Counted from the stretch's first letter, positions 35,878 through 48,420 are shown. The stretch is 64,000 nt of DNA from Anseranas semipalmata (GCA_013399115.1 VXAA01001304.1:26065-90064), one strand, 5' to 3'. A program made the numbers and translations. The notes: a model not told the origin generated them from the letters alone.

Positions 35878-38742
35878 TCTAAGCTAATTAAGACAGCCAG
35901 CTCATCCTGAAAGCAGCTTCACTGAAGTCAAGAATATGTTTTTGTTCTTACTAAAAGAACACCAAATTTGTAGGACATAAATGTTGCTATTCAAAGAGCT
36001 TATTCCTGCTATGGAATCCAAACTGCCGGATATGGGAAGGGCAGGAAGAAGTTTAATATAATACATCCTTTGTATACAATGTTAATGACACAATCCTCTT
36101 GAAATCAGGCACACAGTTAAACATTTTACTTCATTAGAAGGTTCTTCTGAGTTTCAGCATGATCTCTGTGAACATATGATCAATGAATTACATCATGATG
36201 GTGAACTTGCAGTAGTGAGAACTTGCAAAGAGAGGTTAAGCCATAACACATGACAACAGATAGTTCAGTCTAGGACCAAAGTCTATGTGGGTACACACTA
36301 ATGCAGCAGTCATGTTCACAGACATGTTTGTAAACAGTGTCAAACCCATCAAGGTTCTCTTTAAATCTTTGTAGCTTCAGGACAAAGGAAAGTCCTGAAA
36401 CCTCAGGCACTAGCCCAAGTGACTTATTTTTGCAATACATTCAATAATACATAATATATTGCAGAAATAGTGCACAAATGTTTTCAACATGATACCTCAA
36501 GACTTTGCTTTATGACAGCAACATGAAATGCCTTCTTTTGTCTATCTGTTAGTTTCTAACAGATAACTGTCCATCTGTGAAAGTAGCAAAACTGTGTCCT
36601 TCTCTTTCTTCCCCCTTGGAAGAATCCCTGGTTTCCTAGCTGAATGAATCTAGGTCCATTATCTGACAGACTTGAATTCTCAGCTATTCTTTAAATTTCA
36701 CAAATATTCCTATTTACTCCTTGTATCTTCCTTAGCATCTCGATGTTTTGGTTTGGTTTGGTTTGGTTTGGTTTGGTTCCCTCTGCTTCTGAAGTGCTCA
36801 TATCCAACTCCCTCCTTTACTCCATTTATTTCCTGGGAGTTATTTTATACTTGTATTATGGTTTATAACCCTGCAGACAGCCTCTTCAGTCTGCCTAACA
36901 GAACAATCATTGCAAATTTCAAATTTTGACAGCTTTTCACATATAACCAATATCAATAGGAAAGTCTCTTGGGCATTTTGGGGAGTCTTCTGACATCAAA
37001 GCTCTAGCTGAGGGTAAGAAGGACAGGTATAATCTGATCTTTTTTCAAATTCCGGGTAGGCTCAGGAATGAAAAGCAATGGTCATCCATGGTGTGCCACT
37101 TAAAAAGTAAGAAGATTTCTGAGCCTCACTCTTTGAGTATACCTGACCAGCAACCACTTGCTAAAGCTGAGAACATTTAGTCCCACTGTATCAAACCCTG
37201 GTCTTGGGCCTTGATCATCTGCACAGTCCCAGTGAAGCTCAATCTCTGTCAGAGAGATGGGTGGCTCAAAGGCTGACTGGTCCTAGACTGGTTTACAAGT
37301 TAGATCTAAGTATTCAAGCTTGCACCTGGGAAGGACTGAAAATAGTAAGAGACTTACTCCTGGGAATGATTTGCTCATGGCTATGCCACAGGAAGACAAA
37401 CAGTTGTATTCTTATACCAGTGAGAAAAGGTCCTCGTGTTCTCTTACCAGTTAGTGAGGGAAACCTAGCTTGGTGGTGACAAACACCTGGATTATGGCAG
37501 CTGCAGTCTCCTTGCCCCCTTCAGATCAGTGTACCTGGCTTGACAGGCTTGGCTTCCTTCATACAGAATGATCATCCAGTTATGTATGAAAGCAGATGTG
37601 GATTTTGCAGTGCTAAAGAGCTCCACAGCTCATCTCTTAAAGCAGGAAAAAAATTGCAATGTAATATCTCCGACCCCCGGAAGCTTTGAGATACGGCACT
37701 GCAGTATTTTACAGGCATCTTTGTGCACCACAGCAATTTTCTCATGATTTTCTCACTTGAGTTCCCAGCCTATTGTAACAGCTGGGTTACAGGAGGAACG
37801 AATTGGCCCTGAGGTCTCCTGTGACCACTCCTTCTTACATTGCACTTCTGCTCCCTCCCTTTGGGAAGGGAGTTACACTGGCTGCAGCTTTTATTTTCGT
37901 TCCTATTCAGTCTTTAGCAGTTCCCCTTTGATGCCTCCTGCCATCTCTCTCTTTCTTGCTGTGCTTTGACAGCTTGCTACTGCAGGCACAAGTAAGATCA
38001 TGCTGTGATGAGCTTCCTCAAAGCAATGTCTTGCTGGTAACAGGTATCTCTGCAGTGGAAGCTGGCAAAGAACTGCTGTAGGGAGACAATATGCTCCTCT
38101 CTGTCTTTTCAGATTCATCCCCTCTTGGGACTCACAAGGCCACCCCTCTTGACCAGAAATGTCAAGCCACAGTTTGAAGCTGGCAACAGATAAACTGTGA
38201 CAGGGTTCAACTCTGCAAACCCTGACAGCAGTAGCTTGCCTTGATGTGCTTCCTAAAGGTCTGTGTCTGCATTAGGAGTGCTGCTGATCTTTCCCCTTAA
38301 AGGTTTAGGATTTAACAAGGCACCAAGATAAAACACAGACATGGGACATTATCCCATTTCTGAGTTTCTGAACCTCTTAAAACAAAGCCTGAAAGGAGTT
38401 ATTTTCTCTCCTGAGAGGTGTAACTTTTCTTTCTTTTTTTTTTTTTTTAATAGAGTTTCCAAATATATACGCAGAAAAACATAATAATTGAGGGAAGAAA
38501 AGTGTATCACTATTAAAAATTAAGAATGAAGAGCTGAAATGATTCCAAATGCAAGCAATGACTAGGTCTCACAGTGAACAGAAAGAACAACAGAAAGAAC
38601 ACAGTAGATCAGAGAAAAGCTTCTCATGCCTTCTGCTTGCTCCCAGGAAAAATGTAGTTCCAGGCTAAAATTCAGCAAACACCTTGAGTGGAAATACTGT
38701 GAAACATCACTCTGCTCTCTAAGGCTGAGCAATGCTAGGGTA
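35878..38742. other. Unique DNA with a (GGTTT)n microsatellite
   Basis: A GGTTT repeat lies at 36750-36778 and a T-rich run at 38424-38448. No gene recognised. Confidence 0.5.
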
Positions 38743-39675
38743 GGAATAGAATAGAATAGAATAGAATAGAATAGAATAGAATAGCTCAGCTGGAAGGGAC
38801 CTACTGAGCCTTCTTTACCCCTGAGCCTTCTTTTCTCCAGACTAGACAAACCAATTTCAGTGACCAGAAATAAAAAGTCACTGCTCCCACAACCATGGTC
38901 CTCCAACTCTGAGGACCGGGCAGTCCAAGTATGACATTACTATCAAAAACTGAGGAAAAAAAGGCATTAAATGCCTCCTCCTTTTCCTCATCCTCACTTG
39001 TTAGGTGACCATCTGCATCAAATATCAGTCCACTGTTTTCCTTTGACCTCCTCTTGCTGTTGACATACTTGAAAGAGCCTTTTTTGTTGTCTGACACCAC
39101 ACTAGCCAGTGTCAACTCAAGTTGGGCTTTGGCTTTGTTTGTTTTCTCTCTGCAGATGCAAACTGCATCTCTGCACTCTCTCTGTGAAGCCAGACCTTGC
39201 TCCCAGAGATCATATATTTTCTTTTTCTGCCCTAGTTCCAGGAGGAATTTCCTGTTCAGCCAGGCTGGTCTTCTGCCCCCTTTACTTGACTTGTGACACA
39301 AAGGGATTTCCTGCTCCTGAGCTTTTAAAAGGTGGTTCTGGAAGAGCAACTAGATCTCATGGACCCCTAGAGCTTCTAAATCTGATTCTCAGGGAACATT
39401 GCTAACTAGCTCCCTGAGAAGCTTAGTCTGCTCTCTTAAAGTCCAGGGTGGCAACCCTGCTGACCTCTTTTGTCCTTATACCAAAACTTCTGAACTCAAC
39501 TAATTCATGATCACTGTGGACACGACAGCTATCTACCATTGCATGTTCCACAAGGCCTTCTGTATTCTCAAGCAACAGATCTCTAGGAGGGCATCTTTCC
39601 TAGTTGGTTCACTCTGTACTTGTGACAAGAAATTATTTTCATTACACTTATGCTATTTTTTAGAGAAGTCAAACT
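38743..39675 (-). mobile_element. CR1 LINE, internally deleted, (ATTCT)n-tailed subfamily
   Basis: The minus-strand copy reads endonuclease C-terminus (about 39675-39420, with frame breaks), then the linker before the RT in one open frame (GRRPAWLNRKFLLELG at about 39290; SKRRSKENSGLIFDADGHL at about 39055-39000; FNAFFSSVFDS). At about 38845 the frame jumps from VVGAVTFYFWSLKLV to the RT C-terminal words ...CLVWRKEG (nucleotides TCTAGTCTGGAGAAAAG). The RT palm and fingers are gone. A second deletion removes most of the remaining C-terminus and 3' UTR. It ends AGGTCCCTTCCAGCTGAGCT with an ATTCT tail (38743-38783 as ATAGA units on the plus strand). The first deletion joint is the same as in the copy at 43.1-43.8 kb. 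Confidence 0.92.
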
Positions 39676-42005
39676 GGAAAGGACTGTTCCAGAAGCGCAA
39701 ATTCATTGTCTCCTTCCATACAGACAAGCTGAATCATCTCCAGTTTTTTTGTTAACTGAGAAAATTCTCTGATGATAAGGCAAAGTCAACTAAGAAATAA
39801 CTCAATCAAGTCTACGCTAATTTTACACTCTGAAGTGGGTTTATTTAAAGTTGCAAGCTTCCTAATTTAGAAGTTTATCAATGCTACTAGAATTAGTATA
39901 TATGATATGACAGTTCTCACTAACTGCAATTTTTTCCCCTCCCTTCCTGAAATCCAATAGATTTGTTTGGAACATCTTGCCCTAGGCATCACCTGAAAAG
40001 GAAAGAATTGTACCTGCTTCATACTGAGGAATCAGCCAACAGCTGAAGTCAAGGCACTGAAGTCTGGCTGAATGCCAAGCCTCTGGCAAAGCAAAGGAAA
40101 ACCAACTGTGTAAGACATGAGCATGAGATTCTACATCAGCACAAGTTTATTAATGATATTGAATAATAACATATTTCATTTTAATTTTACCAAAATGGGG
40201 ACCAATTATGAACTAAGATCACGTAATTCCAAGCAGATCTCTGCAGGCACCTGTTCCCTCCATATTTATCAACCTGTAACATCGCAACCTCAGTCCTAGC
40301 TGGAGGCAGAACCACTGGTAGACCATGAAGTACAATAAAAACTCTTCTTCTGAACTGAGGGTGAATGCACCATGACATTATTTTTTTTTACAGACACCTC
40401 AAGGCTTCCATGAATATTGTTTGTTGGGTGTTTACAGCTGAGGTTTAATATGTGGCTAAATATAGTCTAATAGTTCCTTCATCCCCACTCTGCATTTTGA
40501 CATGACAAGGCTTTTGAAGAGTAAGTAGGCCATCCAAAACAAAAGCAGAAATTTAAATTCAGCATCCTTAATGTGTGGTGTTTTCCAAAACTTGTGTTAC
40601 TTTCATGACATCTCACCACAACTCTTTATGTCTATGGGGATTTAAAGAAAAGGTCACATATTGTACAGAGAGCACAGTGTTAAATTTATGCAAAATGAAG
40701 AAATGTGTTATCTAAAAAAAATTATTTATGTCATAGCTTTTTCCTTGAAGACTGTGCTTCATTATATCTTTAAGGACAGCAGTGTTATATTAGCATTTGG
40801 TTTAAAATTCTTATGAATATTAAGAGCAGGTTTAATCTGTAGCATTTGTATAAAGGAGTATATCAAGCTTACTGTATTGTGTAAAAGGAGAGTAAACACC
40901 TTACTGCACCAATGGCTATTATTCAACTAGACATAAAAACTGGAAAAAAGAGATAGCTAAAAAAAAAAAAAAAAAGAAAGATGTTGAAAAGAAACAGAAA
41001 AATGCTGCACTGGCTCCTACAGTATTTTTTCTGCTTCCACAAGAAATTTAATTCATTTGTAAGGGGCTTGAAGAGTTACAGTAGAATTGTGGTAGTTCAG
41101 AGTGCAAAGGAAAAATGTCTGTTTCTGCAGCAACAATAGGGTGTTGGTGTGTCTTTGGATGGATCCCTCCACTTGCATTTAAAACACCCTCTTGTGAAGA
41201 ACCTTTTGCAGAAATGTTCAAGGACATCAAACAAATAATCTCTATGTTAAAAAATTACATTTTAAAAACAATCTTGTCTCCAAGGATATCTAATTATGAT
41301 GCATGTCTCATTTTAACAGTGGAATGGTTTGGTCTTAAGTATCAACTTGCTTTGCTCTTCAGGAAAGTGTTTTAAAGGGAACTCACAGTGATAGGCTGAC
41401 CTGAAGTGAAGTGTTCTCCCCCCAGCCTTCCCGCAAGCGTATGGATGGCAGTATCTTGAACTGATTACTATCAGTGGGAGTGTTAGTAGGTGCCAGGGCA
41501 GAACAATTTCATTTTTATAGCCCAAATCAGCTGCATGTAGACATAATTTAACTAGAAGCAGCCAAAACAATTTCAAAAATATTGGTTCTTTTTTGTTGTT
41601 TTTGTTTTGTTTCCCACCCCTCCCAGGAGTTTTCATTCCTTTATATGTCCCTTTATACAGCTTCCAGTAATGTCAAATGAATGCTTATGTAATTCCTCTG
41701 GTTTTCTAAAGGTATGCAGAATTCTGTGATGAGACCAGTCTTTCCAAAGACTTACTTATTACAAGTCACCAAAGGCTGGACACTGCCTCTTAAGGGTCAC
41801 TCGTGTGGGCATCTTCACAGAAAAAAAAAGATGCCAAGATGTAATCTATACCCACAAAGGATGTCTCAGAATATTAAATACAAATGAAGTTGGGTTTCCT
41901 CTTGACCCAGGTCTGTGCCAATCCTTCCTCTAATATTCACTTTTCCCTCAAAAGAAATTATTGTATGCTAGCAGAACTAAGGCTGTTTCTCCTGCTTCTC
42001 ATTCT
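39676..42005. other. Unique AT-rich DNA
   Basis: An A-run lies at 40959-40975. No gene recognised. Confidence 0.5.
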
Positions 42006-42260
42006 CTTAATGGAATAAAATTCATAGAAAAGTAGGGCTGGAGAAGACCTCAGGAAGTCACCTAGACCATGCAGCTTCTCTAAGGGCAGGATCAACCTTA
42101 CCTGCATCTTTCCTGACAGACAGTTCTCTATATTTTGTTCTTCAAAACCAGGAGGGAGCTCCCACATCTTCCTTGGCAGGCAATGCAGGTGCCTAGATAA
42201 AAAATAACCACAAACTCCAAGATTCTTCTTGTGTTCAGTCTGCTCCAAAACTTTACAGGA
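42006..42260 (-). mobile_element. Ancient CR1/L3-like LINE 3' fragment
   Basis: The sequence ATTCATAGAAAAGTAGGGCT, then GGAGAAGACCTCAGGAAGTC, follows the older amniote CR1 3' end, in which GTAGGGCTGGAAGGGACCTC is the landmark. The downstream part (TCCTGACAGACAGTT, then TTCAAAACCAGGAGGGAGCT) also follows that family. It is much more diverged than the avian CR1 copies in the window. Confidence 0.65.
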
Positions 42261-42720
42261 TGTCAAGCCCAACCTCAAAACCAGTTGTCACTCCAGCTGT
42301 ATACATGTTAAAACATTGTCAATTGCCCAGCTGTCACAAAATAATGTTAGGATTCAGTTTGATTGTTGCACTTTTTATTTTTTATTTTATTTTTATTGCA
42401 CTTTTTAAATTTCTCTTTCTTCCTTCCTTCCTTCCTTCCTTCCTTCCTTCCTTCCTTCCTTCCTTCCCTCCTTCTATCCCCCAAGACATGGAGGAGGGGA
42501 GATTTTTGGAAGATCTTTTGGGAGATCTTATTCGGTTTATTTTGTATACTGTGAAAGAAAGATGTAATGCCTTTTTTCTCCTTGTCTCCAGGCTACGGAT
42601 ATAACATGGTAGCTCACCTTGAGTACATTATATCTCTGAAGAATATATATATATAAATATATACATTATATCTCTGAGGTATCGTACACTTGCTGGCTAT
42701 TCTTCAGTTCTGCTACCAAC
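42261..42720. other. Simple-sequence-rich spacer
   Basis: (TTCC)n lies at 42416-42472 and (AT)n at 42642-42668. The 15-mer ACATTATATCTCTGA occurs twice (42625-42639 and 42663-42677). Confidence 0.8.
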
Positions 42721-43085
42721 AGAGTAGGAGACAAATGGCTGGAGAACTGCTCAGCAGAAAGGGATCTGGGGGTGCTGGTTGACAGCAGGCTCAGCGTGAG
42801 CCAGCACTGTGCCCTGCAGCCAAGAGGGCAAATGGCATTTTGGGATGCATCAAACACAGCACAGCCAGCAGGTCAAAAGAAGTGATTCTCCCACTAGATT
42901 TAGCGTTGGTGCAGCCTCACCTTGAATGTTGTGTGCAGTTCTGGTCACAATATAAAGAGGATGTTAAGGTCCAGGTGAGGGCAGCAAAGCTGGTAAAAGG
43001 GCTGGAAGGCATGTCCTGTGAGGAGAGGTTGAGGACACTTGGGTTGTCCAGTCTGGAGAAGAGAAGATTAAGAGGTAACCTCACT
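42721..43085 (+). mobile_element. CR1 RT C-terminal fragment, upstream part of a head-to-tail CR1 chimera
   Basis: Plus-strand CR1 beginning near GGAGACAAATGGCTGGAGAA. It encodes the words [19 protein letters not shown] (frame shift just before) and [18 protein letters not shown], and ends abruptly at about 43085 at TCACTGCTTTTTTT. The next CR1 piece starts there in the same orientation but from an earlier part of the element. The fragment has no 3' UTR of its own and none reappears downstream. Confidence 0.9.
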
Positions 43086-43760
43086 GCTTTTTTTTAAGTA
43101 TGTCAACAACAAGAAGAGGTCAAAGGAAAACATTGGACTGATACTTGATGCAGATGGTCACCTAACAAGTGAGGATGAGGAAAAGGTGGAGGCATTTAAT
43201 GACTTTTTTTCCTCAGTTTTTAATAGTAATGACATACTTGGACTGCCCAGTCCTCAGAGTTGGAGGACCATGGTTGTGGGAGCAGTGAGTTTTTATTTCT
43301 GTTCACCACAATTGGTTTGTCTAGTCTGGAGAAGAGAAGGCTAAGAGGCGACCTCACTGCTCTCCACAACTTCCTGAGGAGGGGAAGCACAGAGGAAGGT
43401 GCCGGTCTCTGCTCCCTGGTAACCAATGACAGCATGCATGGGAATGGCACAAAGCTGCACCAGCGGAGGTTCAGACTGGACATTAGGAAAAATTGCTTTA
43501 CTGTGAGGGTGGTCAAGCACTGGAACAGGCTTCCTGGAGAGGTGGTTGATGTCCCATGGCTGTCAGTGTTCAAGAGGCATTGGGATAATGCCCTCAATAA
43601 TGTGCTTTAACTTTTGGTTAGCCCTGAAGTGGTCAGGCAGTTGGACTAAATGATCTTTGTAGGTCCCTTCCAACTAAACTGAACTAAGCTAAAGTGAACT
43701 ATTCTATTCTATTCTATTCTATTCTATTCTATTCTATTCTACTCTATTCTATCCTATTCT
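43086..43760 (+). mobile_element. CR1 LINE, internally deleted, (ATTCT)n-tailed subfamily
   Basis: Plus strand. It begins in the pre-RT linker (AAGTATGTCAACAACAAGAA; SKENIGLILDADGHL in frame), reaches GGACCATGGTTGTGGGAGCA at 43264-43283, and at about 43316 joins the RT C-terminus ([17 protein letters not shown]). The intervening RT is absent, with the same joint as the minus-strand copy at 38.7-39.7 kb. From the joint on, the C-terminus is intact: 43260-43610 is open and ends FKRHWDNALNNVL. The 3' end reads GGTCCCTTCCAACTAAACTG and then a tail of about eleven ATTCT-type units (43700-43760). Confidence 0.93.
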
Positions 43761-44735
43761 AAAAAAGCTCAAGAATATCAAAGGTAATGGGTTCATCCAG
43801 GGTTCCTATGTTTCACTGGCAAAAGTAGGTTAAGATATTTTTGAAAATTTTCCCTCAATGAATTAAGAAAAAAAGCAATATTTCTGATAAAAAGCCTGCT
43901 GAAACATGGTATGAAAGCACACATGACTTGCTCAATGTGGAACTGCCCAGATCTAAAATATCTTCAGATCAGATACTAATGAACAAAACCAGTGGTATTA
44001 GTCTGTAGTGAATAAAATAATTGCTTACTCATCTGGTTTGCAAAAATTGCCTGTTGGAGAGAATTGTCACTTGTGGAAGAAATATGTATTTTTAAAGTTT
44101 ACTTAATGAAATCTACAGATGGAGTAAATATTTTGGCTTTACCAAAGACATCAAATTTTTTAAAGTATTTTTTTTTTTAATTATTAAAAAATGCTGTTAT
44201 GAAGTATCTGTTCAGCTTTTTTAGCTCTGTCTTTTTTATTTGGCTAAAACTGTTAACAAAATACACTGCAAGTTTACAAATACGTATTCTTAAAATCCTT
44301 TTTTTTCAGTGATTTATGAATTAATAACATAGAGCTTAAACAGTAGGTATGGAGCTGGATGAAATACATTTATTTCTGGTTTGACATTGAATTTAATAAT
44401 TGTAAAAAGTAATTTGAGTCAAAATGAAAAAGAAATGTGATTATCTTGGGTTCTGGCAAAACAAAAATGTTATCTAAAATAATTTTCTTTTAATCTAAAA
44501 CTTTTAAAAGATATACCAGTTCTTTTATGCTCAAAAACTTTTTTCCAGATATACTAGTTGGTATAACAAAAGATTTATTCCTTATAATATTTTATTACCT
44601 CCTTAAATCATTATTACTAGGAAAAAAAAATACAGCAGTAAAATAAAACTTTGCATTTTACATTGTATTTTTTTTAAATGTACAAAATTCATCAAGTATT
44701 TGTGAATTATTTTATCTCCCCTCATGAAAAAACTC
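43761..44735. other. Very AT-rich unique DNA
   Basis: Many A and T runs. No gene or repeat family recognised. Confidence 0.5.
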
Positions 44736-44739
44736 AATA

Positions 44740-45460
44740 TTCCAGTATTTGTCAGCAAAGTGCTGGTTCTATTCCTTTAAGTGTTCATCAGCATTAAAAT
44801 CTGAAGAGCTGCAAATCTTCATGCTTCAGGGAGATACGCTTATGGCTGCGCTGAAGGAGAATTTGCCTTTTGTGCATGACCACGGCGATGGGCATTATCA
44901 GAGTCCGAGCTCGCCTCCCTGTGCTAGCTGCTTTCCCGGCTAGGGTGCACGAAGCCACACTGTAGTTCTTATCATTTCAGGCAGATTATAATTACAGTCA
45001 AAGTAAACTGACTTTACAAGTGATGATAACATTAAATTCAGTCCATTAATCCACCCCTAACTGCTTCTCAGCTCTACAGAGAAGCTCGAAGATGTCTCTA
45101 ATACACACGGCAAAATAAGTTAGAAGGTGACTACATTAGATTCCCAGGAGAAGCTCCTTCTCAAAATCCCTCATATTAGAGAGATGCAGAGATGCTCTTG
45201 TTCTTATATATTCCTGGGCAAGCATCAGGTATATCTGTCTGCTCAGCCTTTCAGACATTAATATGATTTTCACTGTTAAAAAGATTCTGAGAAACTCTTG
45301 CCAAAGAATTGTAATTTTCCAGTTATGCTAAAAACAGGCGGTCACCACAAGGTGGATAAATCCCGTGTGACCTAACTCTCTGTACCAGAGATTTCCTTCA
45401 AATTCATCCAATTGAATAAAGGTGTTTTATATGCATATTTCATATCCATAAGAGAAACCT
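44740..45460. other. Candidate conserved non-coding region A (weak)
   Basis: Repeat-free, mixed-composition sequence with a locally CG-containing part (44840-44940) and an AT part with TTATAATTACAGT-type words. It includes CCACAAGGTGG (45345-45355), which loosely resembles a CTCF core. The judgement is by texture only, with no alignment behind it. Confidence 0.2.
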
Positions 45461-47749
45461 TGGTGGCATAAAGGGCCACACTGATATATCTGGGGGTTCC
45501 TTGTAAACTTCACAAATCACTGCTTGGAGCCTGCACTGTGACATTTGCCAAAAAAAAAAAAAATGAAAAAAGAAAAAAAAAAGAAAAAAAAAGACACATT
45601 TCCTGGTTCCCTTCTGATGGGTACATTTCCCACTAAAACAAGGAGAAATTTTATTTTTAGAGAGTGATGACAGAGCAGAGATTGATTTTGGTCAAAGAAC
45701 AGCATATATATAGAGAAAGGCTAAGAAAAATGTTTCTCCCTGTAATATCCTACGGGGCAGCTACTTCTCCCCATTTTCTCACCACCCTGAATTTTTGGTT
45801 AGCAAATATCCTTTTTATGTTCTGCTCTCTGATTCCTCTCCTCACAGTGCTCCTCTCAGAGTTTATTGCCCCCATTTTCTGACGTGACTTCAGTTCTCTG
45901 GATATCCCATAGAAAGGGGGTTCCTCCTGCCTCGCTGCCATAATGAACCTTCACATCTTTCCTCATTGCACTCTCACTTCCCATCACGCTGCTGGATCTT
46001 GGGCTATTCTAGAGAGTCTCAACAGTCCCAGGGTCTCAGGTAGGGACAAGTTGCCTTCTCTGACACTCTATAGGCAACTGTTGGCCTCTGAGGAGCTGCG
46101 TTTCTGTTTGGAGTGTGGATTTTCCTGGTAGGGCTCCATGTGAGGTGTCTGTTTGTCCTTCTGCAGGCAGAGTCAAGCTCAGCTGATGAGGTATAGATAG
46201 ACACCTCTTGCTCTGTGAAGGCAGTGGACATAAATGGCTGCCTTCACTTGGTATCGGATCATGAAAAGGGGAGAGGATGAAAGGCAAGTTTCCCATTATA
46301 TTTTCAGAAAATTTTCCCACACCATGCTTATTTTTAGCAAAAATTTTTTGCCAAAATCACCAGGGTTACTCTGATAAGTGAAGCCATCTATTCTGTCATT
46401 CATTCAGGTTTGTCAAGAGATATCAGAAGGAGTCCATTAACCAATGATCTGCCAGCCCTAGGATTAAATCAGGGACTAAGGGATTTATGGGACAAGGGAG
46501 GAAAGAGAGCCATGTGTTATTTTCATCACCCTATGCAACATATGTAATGTGACGTAATGATGGCCATGTATCTGCTCAGCCTTCTCCATCTTAGTGTGCT
46601 GCATCTGGCTTGCTGCAATACAACATCTCAGTGACTCCAAGAAGATGATTTTATTAAATCTGCCTGCCCCCCAGTCATTAGCCTGCAATCTTAGGTTCTT
46701 AATTTTTTTTCTCTTAGTGCTGAGAACATAAAACAGGAACATTTGGCATATCCCAGCATGCAGAACATGGCTGCAGCTCTCCCAGAGGGCTGTGAAGATC
46801 TGTCGTGGCTGGGACTCCTCTGCACAAAGCAATAATGGCTGCTATGTGAACACCAAAGCAAGTCTTGCACTTGGATATATGGCATCCCTGGGTCAATGAG
46901 GGCAGTATGTGTGGAAGCACTTTGCCCTTTTTAAAGTCAAAACAGAAAATCCCTGTGTATGTTAAATTGCTGCCACTTAATGGTCATTTTTTTTTCACAA
47001 AACCAAGGACTGTGTCTGATTGTGTGTAGCTAGGTACAAGAGATCAAAGTATAAATTTTAAAAGGTTAAATTTCAGACAATTCAGTTTTTTATCTCATAT
47101 TACTCATCCTTCAGGCAAGCTGCTGTGCTGAGTCTGCTAAGGAGAGCATGAAGATACATGAAAGAATCTGGGAATCTGGCCTTTTGGTTCTTTTTCTTTT
47201 ATCTGTGTTTTTGTGTGTGTATAGGCTTCTGTGCAGATAACTGTCTTTTTGCTGTGGTCTCTGGACTAAGAGCAAGGCTTTATCTCCTCTATGAGCTTCT
47301 GGTGGCACTGGTTAGGTACCAAAAAGCATCAAGGAATCACAGCTCCACCCCATGGAGCCTTTCTGTCCAGCCCCATGGTTCAGAACAGCTGTGAGGAATG
47401 AGAGTGCTTTGTGTTGGTCCAGTTTATACCACAGGAGATACAGCATTCCTCAACAGCAGAGAACTCCCTTCTAACAGTAGATGTTGCACCTCCAAGAGAT
47501 GCTCTGCTGTACCACAGAAACAAAGTCACAGCTCTCTAGGAGGACAGAAGTTTAGAGAGAAATCCAAGAAATCCAGATTCGTTGTGTTTTTTGTTTGTTT
47601 GTTTATTTCAAGGATGTGTAATTTTTTTTAATGGAGGGAGGAAAGGAAAAGAACAATTGAAACACACATGAGGAGTTCCAAAAAGGCCTTTCAAAGAGCT
47701 AAAAGTACTGCTGCCTTTATCAGAAACCCCTAGACTATAAAGTGCTTAA
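45461..47749. other. Unique DNA, no gene recognised
   Basis: An A-rich run lies at 45550-45592. Short open frames near 46019-46320 and 46485-46920 have no recognisable domains. Confidence 0.45.
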
Positions 47750-48420
47750 TTTCCCATCAAAAAGTTTTCACAAAGGCCTGTGGTGTTAGAGAATGACAGT
47801 TGCTATTTATCAGCAAGTTTAATTACCTTTGGGCATTTACGTGCAAATTATTCAGCACAGTTGATTACAGACTGGACGTTCAGTATGGGTCTGAATGGGG
47901 AAGAATGAGTTAAATAAAAACATGACATGGAGTAACAAATTACCATAGGGCTGGCTAGTGAAAGCTTGCAGTCATATTTCTACCAGGGCAAGACAGATAA
48001 AGTAGATTTTTACTGGATCAACAATTACGGTAAAAGACATTAAAGGTCAAAATGGATAAATATCAAGTCATACAAAGCTCATCTTCAGCTAACGGCAATT
48101 TGGAAGATTGTGCTGTTTTAATAACAACCCATTGTACGAGAGCAGCTGGAAATGCATCACAGAGTTCCTGTAGAAATCATATGTTGAAGCGCTGTCTTCC
48201 TAGCCATTAATAATACTACAACAAGTATCCTTCTTTATCATATCAGTGGTTTTTAACTGCTGTTCATAAATATTTCTGGAGTTGGTTGAATTAGACTTCT
48301 AATGATTTCTCCATTAAATGTGGTTTGATCAATTTTTACAGCATTGCCTGAGGAATGAAATCAAACAAATGTCATGCCACACTTGCATTACTTCTATGGA
48401 TTTTTGAGGCATTCTTTTAA
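47750..48420. other. Candidate conserved non-coding region B (weak)
   Basis: Repeat-free tract with words such as TTTAATTACC and GTGCAAATTATTCAGCA, and evenly mixed composition, the texture often seen in vertebrate developmental enhancers. No direct evidence of conservation is available here. Confidence 0.22.
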
